Source of the DNA: Ignavibacteriota bacterium
GTDB lineage: Bacteria; Bacteroidota; UBA10030; JAHEZR01
Reading direction: 5' to 3'
Length of the DNA: 6,182 nucleotides
Assembly (NCBI GenBank): GCA_023251005.1
Contig: JAHEZR010000046.1
Coordinates: forward strand, 1 to 6,182
In this document: piece after piece, positions 5,489 through 6,182 of the stretch
Layout of the letters: each line of letters starts with the position of its first letter
How positions within the stretch are numbered: position 1 is the first letter of the stretch
The notes under the pieces: model-generated
Told to the model about the DNA's origin: nothing
The model's database searches: none
Seen by the model: only the letters and a program-made list of their open reading frames with translations
Translations under genes and position numbers: made by a program

Positions 5489-6182
5489 CTATTTTTTCTC
5501 GAGGATGAGCCGGAGGAGCCGCACCACGGTTTGCTTCATGTCCTTGCGATGGACTACTGAATCGACAAATCCATGTTCAAGCAAGAATTCTGCCCGTTGA
5601 AATCCCTTCGGAAGATCCTTCCCAATCGTTTGGCGAATCACACGCGGACCCGCAAAGCCAATGAGGGCCCCTGGCTCTGCAAGAATGATGTCTCCAAGCA
5701 TTGCCCAGCTTGCCGTCACACCCCCTGTTGTGGGGTCAGTAAGAATTGAGATGAATGGAACCCGACGCTCTGCAAGACGTGCCAGTTTGGAGCTCGTCTT
5801 CGCCATCTGCATGAGTGAAAGCGCACCCTCCATCATCCGAGCCCCCCCGGTCGAAGAGATGATGAGAAGAGGGTTCTTGGTCTTGTGTGCTCTGTCAATT
5901 GCACGCGCGACTTTTTCGCCCACGACCGAGCCCATACTGCCACCGATGAAAGCAAAGTCCATGCACCCGATAGTAACGGGAATTCCTTCGATCTTTCCCT
6001 TCCCCGTTCTCACAGCATCATAGAAGGAAGTTTTCTTGATGGTATCGCTGATTCGGTCTTTGTAGGCTTTGGTATCAACGAACTCCAGAGGATCAGTCGA
6101 CCGCATCTTTCGGTCCAGTTCCTTAAACGTTCCCTCGTCCATCAGGAGTGAAAAATATTCCCTGCTGCCGATGCGGAAGTGA
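5489..6182 (-). CDS. accD: Acetyl-CoA carboxylase carboxyltransferase beta subunit, N-terminus cut by window edge
   Basis: With AccA it moves the carboxyl group from biotin to acetyl-CoA, giving malonyl-CoA for fatty acid synthesis. An internal ATG at 6142 gives 217 residues, but the frame continues to the window edge as [13 protein letters not shown]. This is the usual sequence just after the zinc ribbon, so 6142 is not the true start. About 230 of the usual 280 or so residues are visible, and the four zinc cysteines lie outside. Counting from Met at 6142, crotonase-fold landmarks are SSTGGARM (96-103), [13 protein letters not shown] (105-117), [17 protein letters not shown] (135-151), FAGPRVI (163-169) and [15 protein letters not shown] (180-194). 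The two GG pairs (99-100 and 140-141) fit the oxyanion holes. It is the first visible gene of the cluster accD, arginase, panC, glmU. Confidence 0.96.
   Translation of the reverse strand, partial: HFRIGSREYFSLLMDEGTFKELDRKMRSTDPLEFVDTKAYKDRISDTIKKTSFYDAVRTGKGKIEGIPVTIGCMDFAFIGGSMGSVVGEKVARAIDRAHKTKNPLLIISSTGGARMMEGALSLMQMAKTSSKLARLAERRVPFISILTDPTTGGVTASWAMLGDIILAEPGALIGFAGPRVIRQTIGKDLPKGFQRAEFLLEHGFVDSVVHRKDMKQTVVRLLRLILEKK

Noticed and set aside
5489..6142. AccD beginning at the ATG at 6142 as a short complete gene
   Set aside because: The frame stays open to the window edge and encodes the conserved segment that precedes this Met in AccD, so the gene is simply cut by the window.

Overview
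The window is ordinary bacterial chromosome. Seven protein-coding genes all lie on the minus strand, so the text below follows the direction of transcription, from high to low coordinates. Codon use and base composition look even throughout. No mobile element, CRISPR array, tRNA or rRNA was seen. The protein sequences read like a member of the Bacteroidota/Chlorobiota/Ignavibacteriota (FCB) group, but this is a tentative impression. A near-consensus sigma70-type promoter and a strong Shine-Dalgarno site in front of one gene argue against a typical Bacteroidia genome.

Region 1 (6182 to 2880) is a tightly packed run of four metabolic genes. It begins with accD, the carboxyltransferase beta subunit of acetyl-CoA carboxylase, whose N-terminus is cut by the window edge. 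Arginase (rocF-type) follows after 41 bases. Then comes panC (pantothenate synthetase), and then a GlmU-like UDP-GlcNAc pyrophosphorylase that lacks the acetyltransferase domain. panC and glmU share an ATGA stop/start overlap. These genes supply precursors: malonyl-CoA for fatty acids, pantothenate for CoA, UDP-sugar for the envelope, and ornithine plus urea from arginine.

Region 2 (2879 to 2216) is a single-gene unit. It has a promoter (TTGACA, 17 bases, TATCAT), a strong ribosome binding site, a gene for a small secreted tyrosine-rich protein of unknown function, and a strong intrinsic terminator. I see no convincing terminator between glmU and this promoter, so the upstream operon may also read into the gene.

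Region 3 (2215 to 1) is a 190-base non-coding leader rich in small hairpins, followed by rsfS (ribosomal silencing factor, GTG start) and argS (arginyl-tRNA synthetase, C-terminus cut by the window edge). rsfS and argS also share an ATGA overlap. Both genes act in translation.

I found no clearly new system. The points most worth a second look are the unknown secreted protein with its own promoter and terminator, the hairpin-rich leader and tiny upstream ORF before rsfS, the single-domain GlmU, the arginase inside an accD-panC cluster, and the altered signature motifs of ArgRS.
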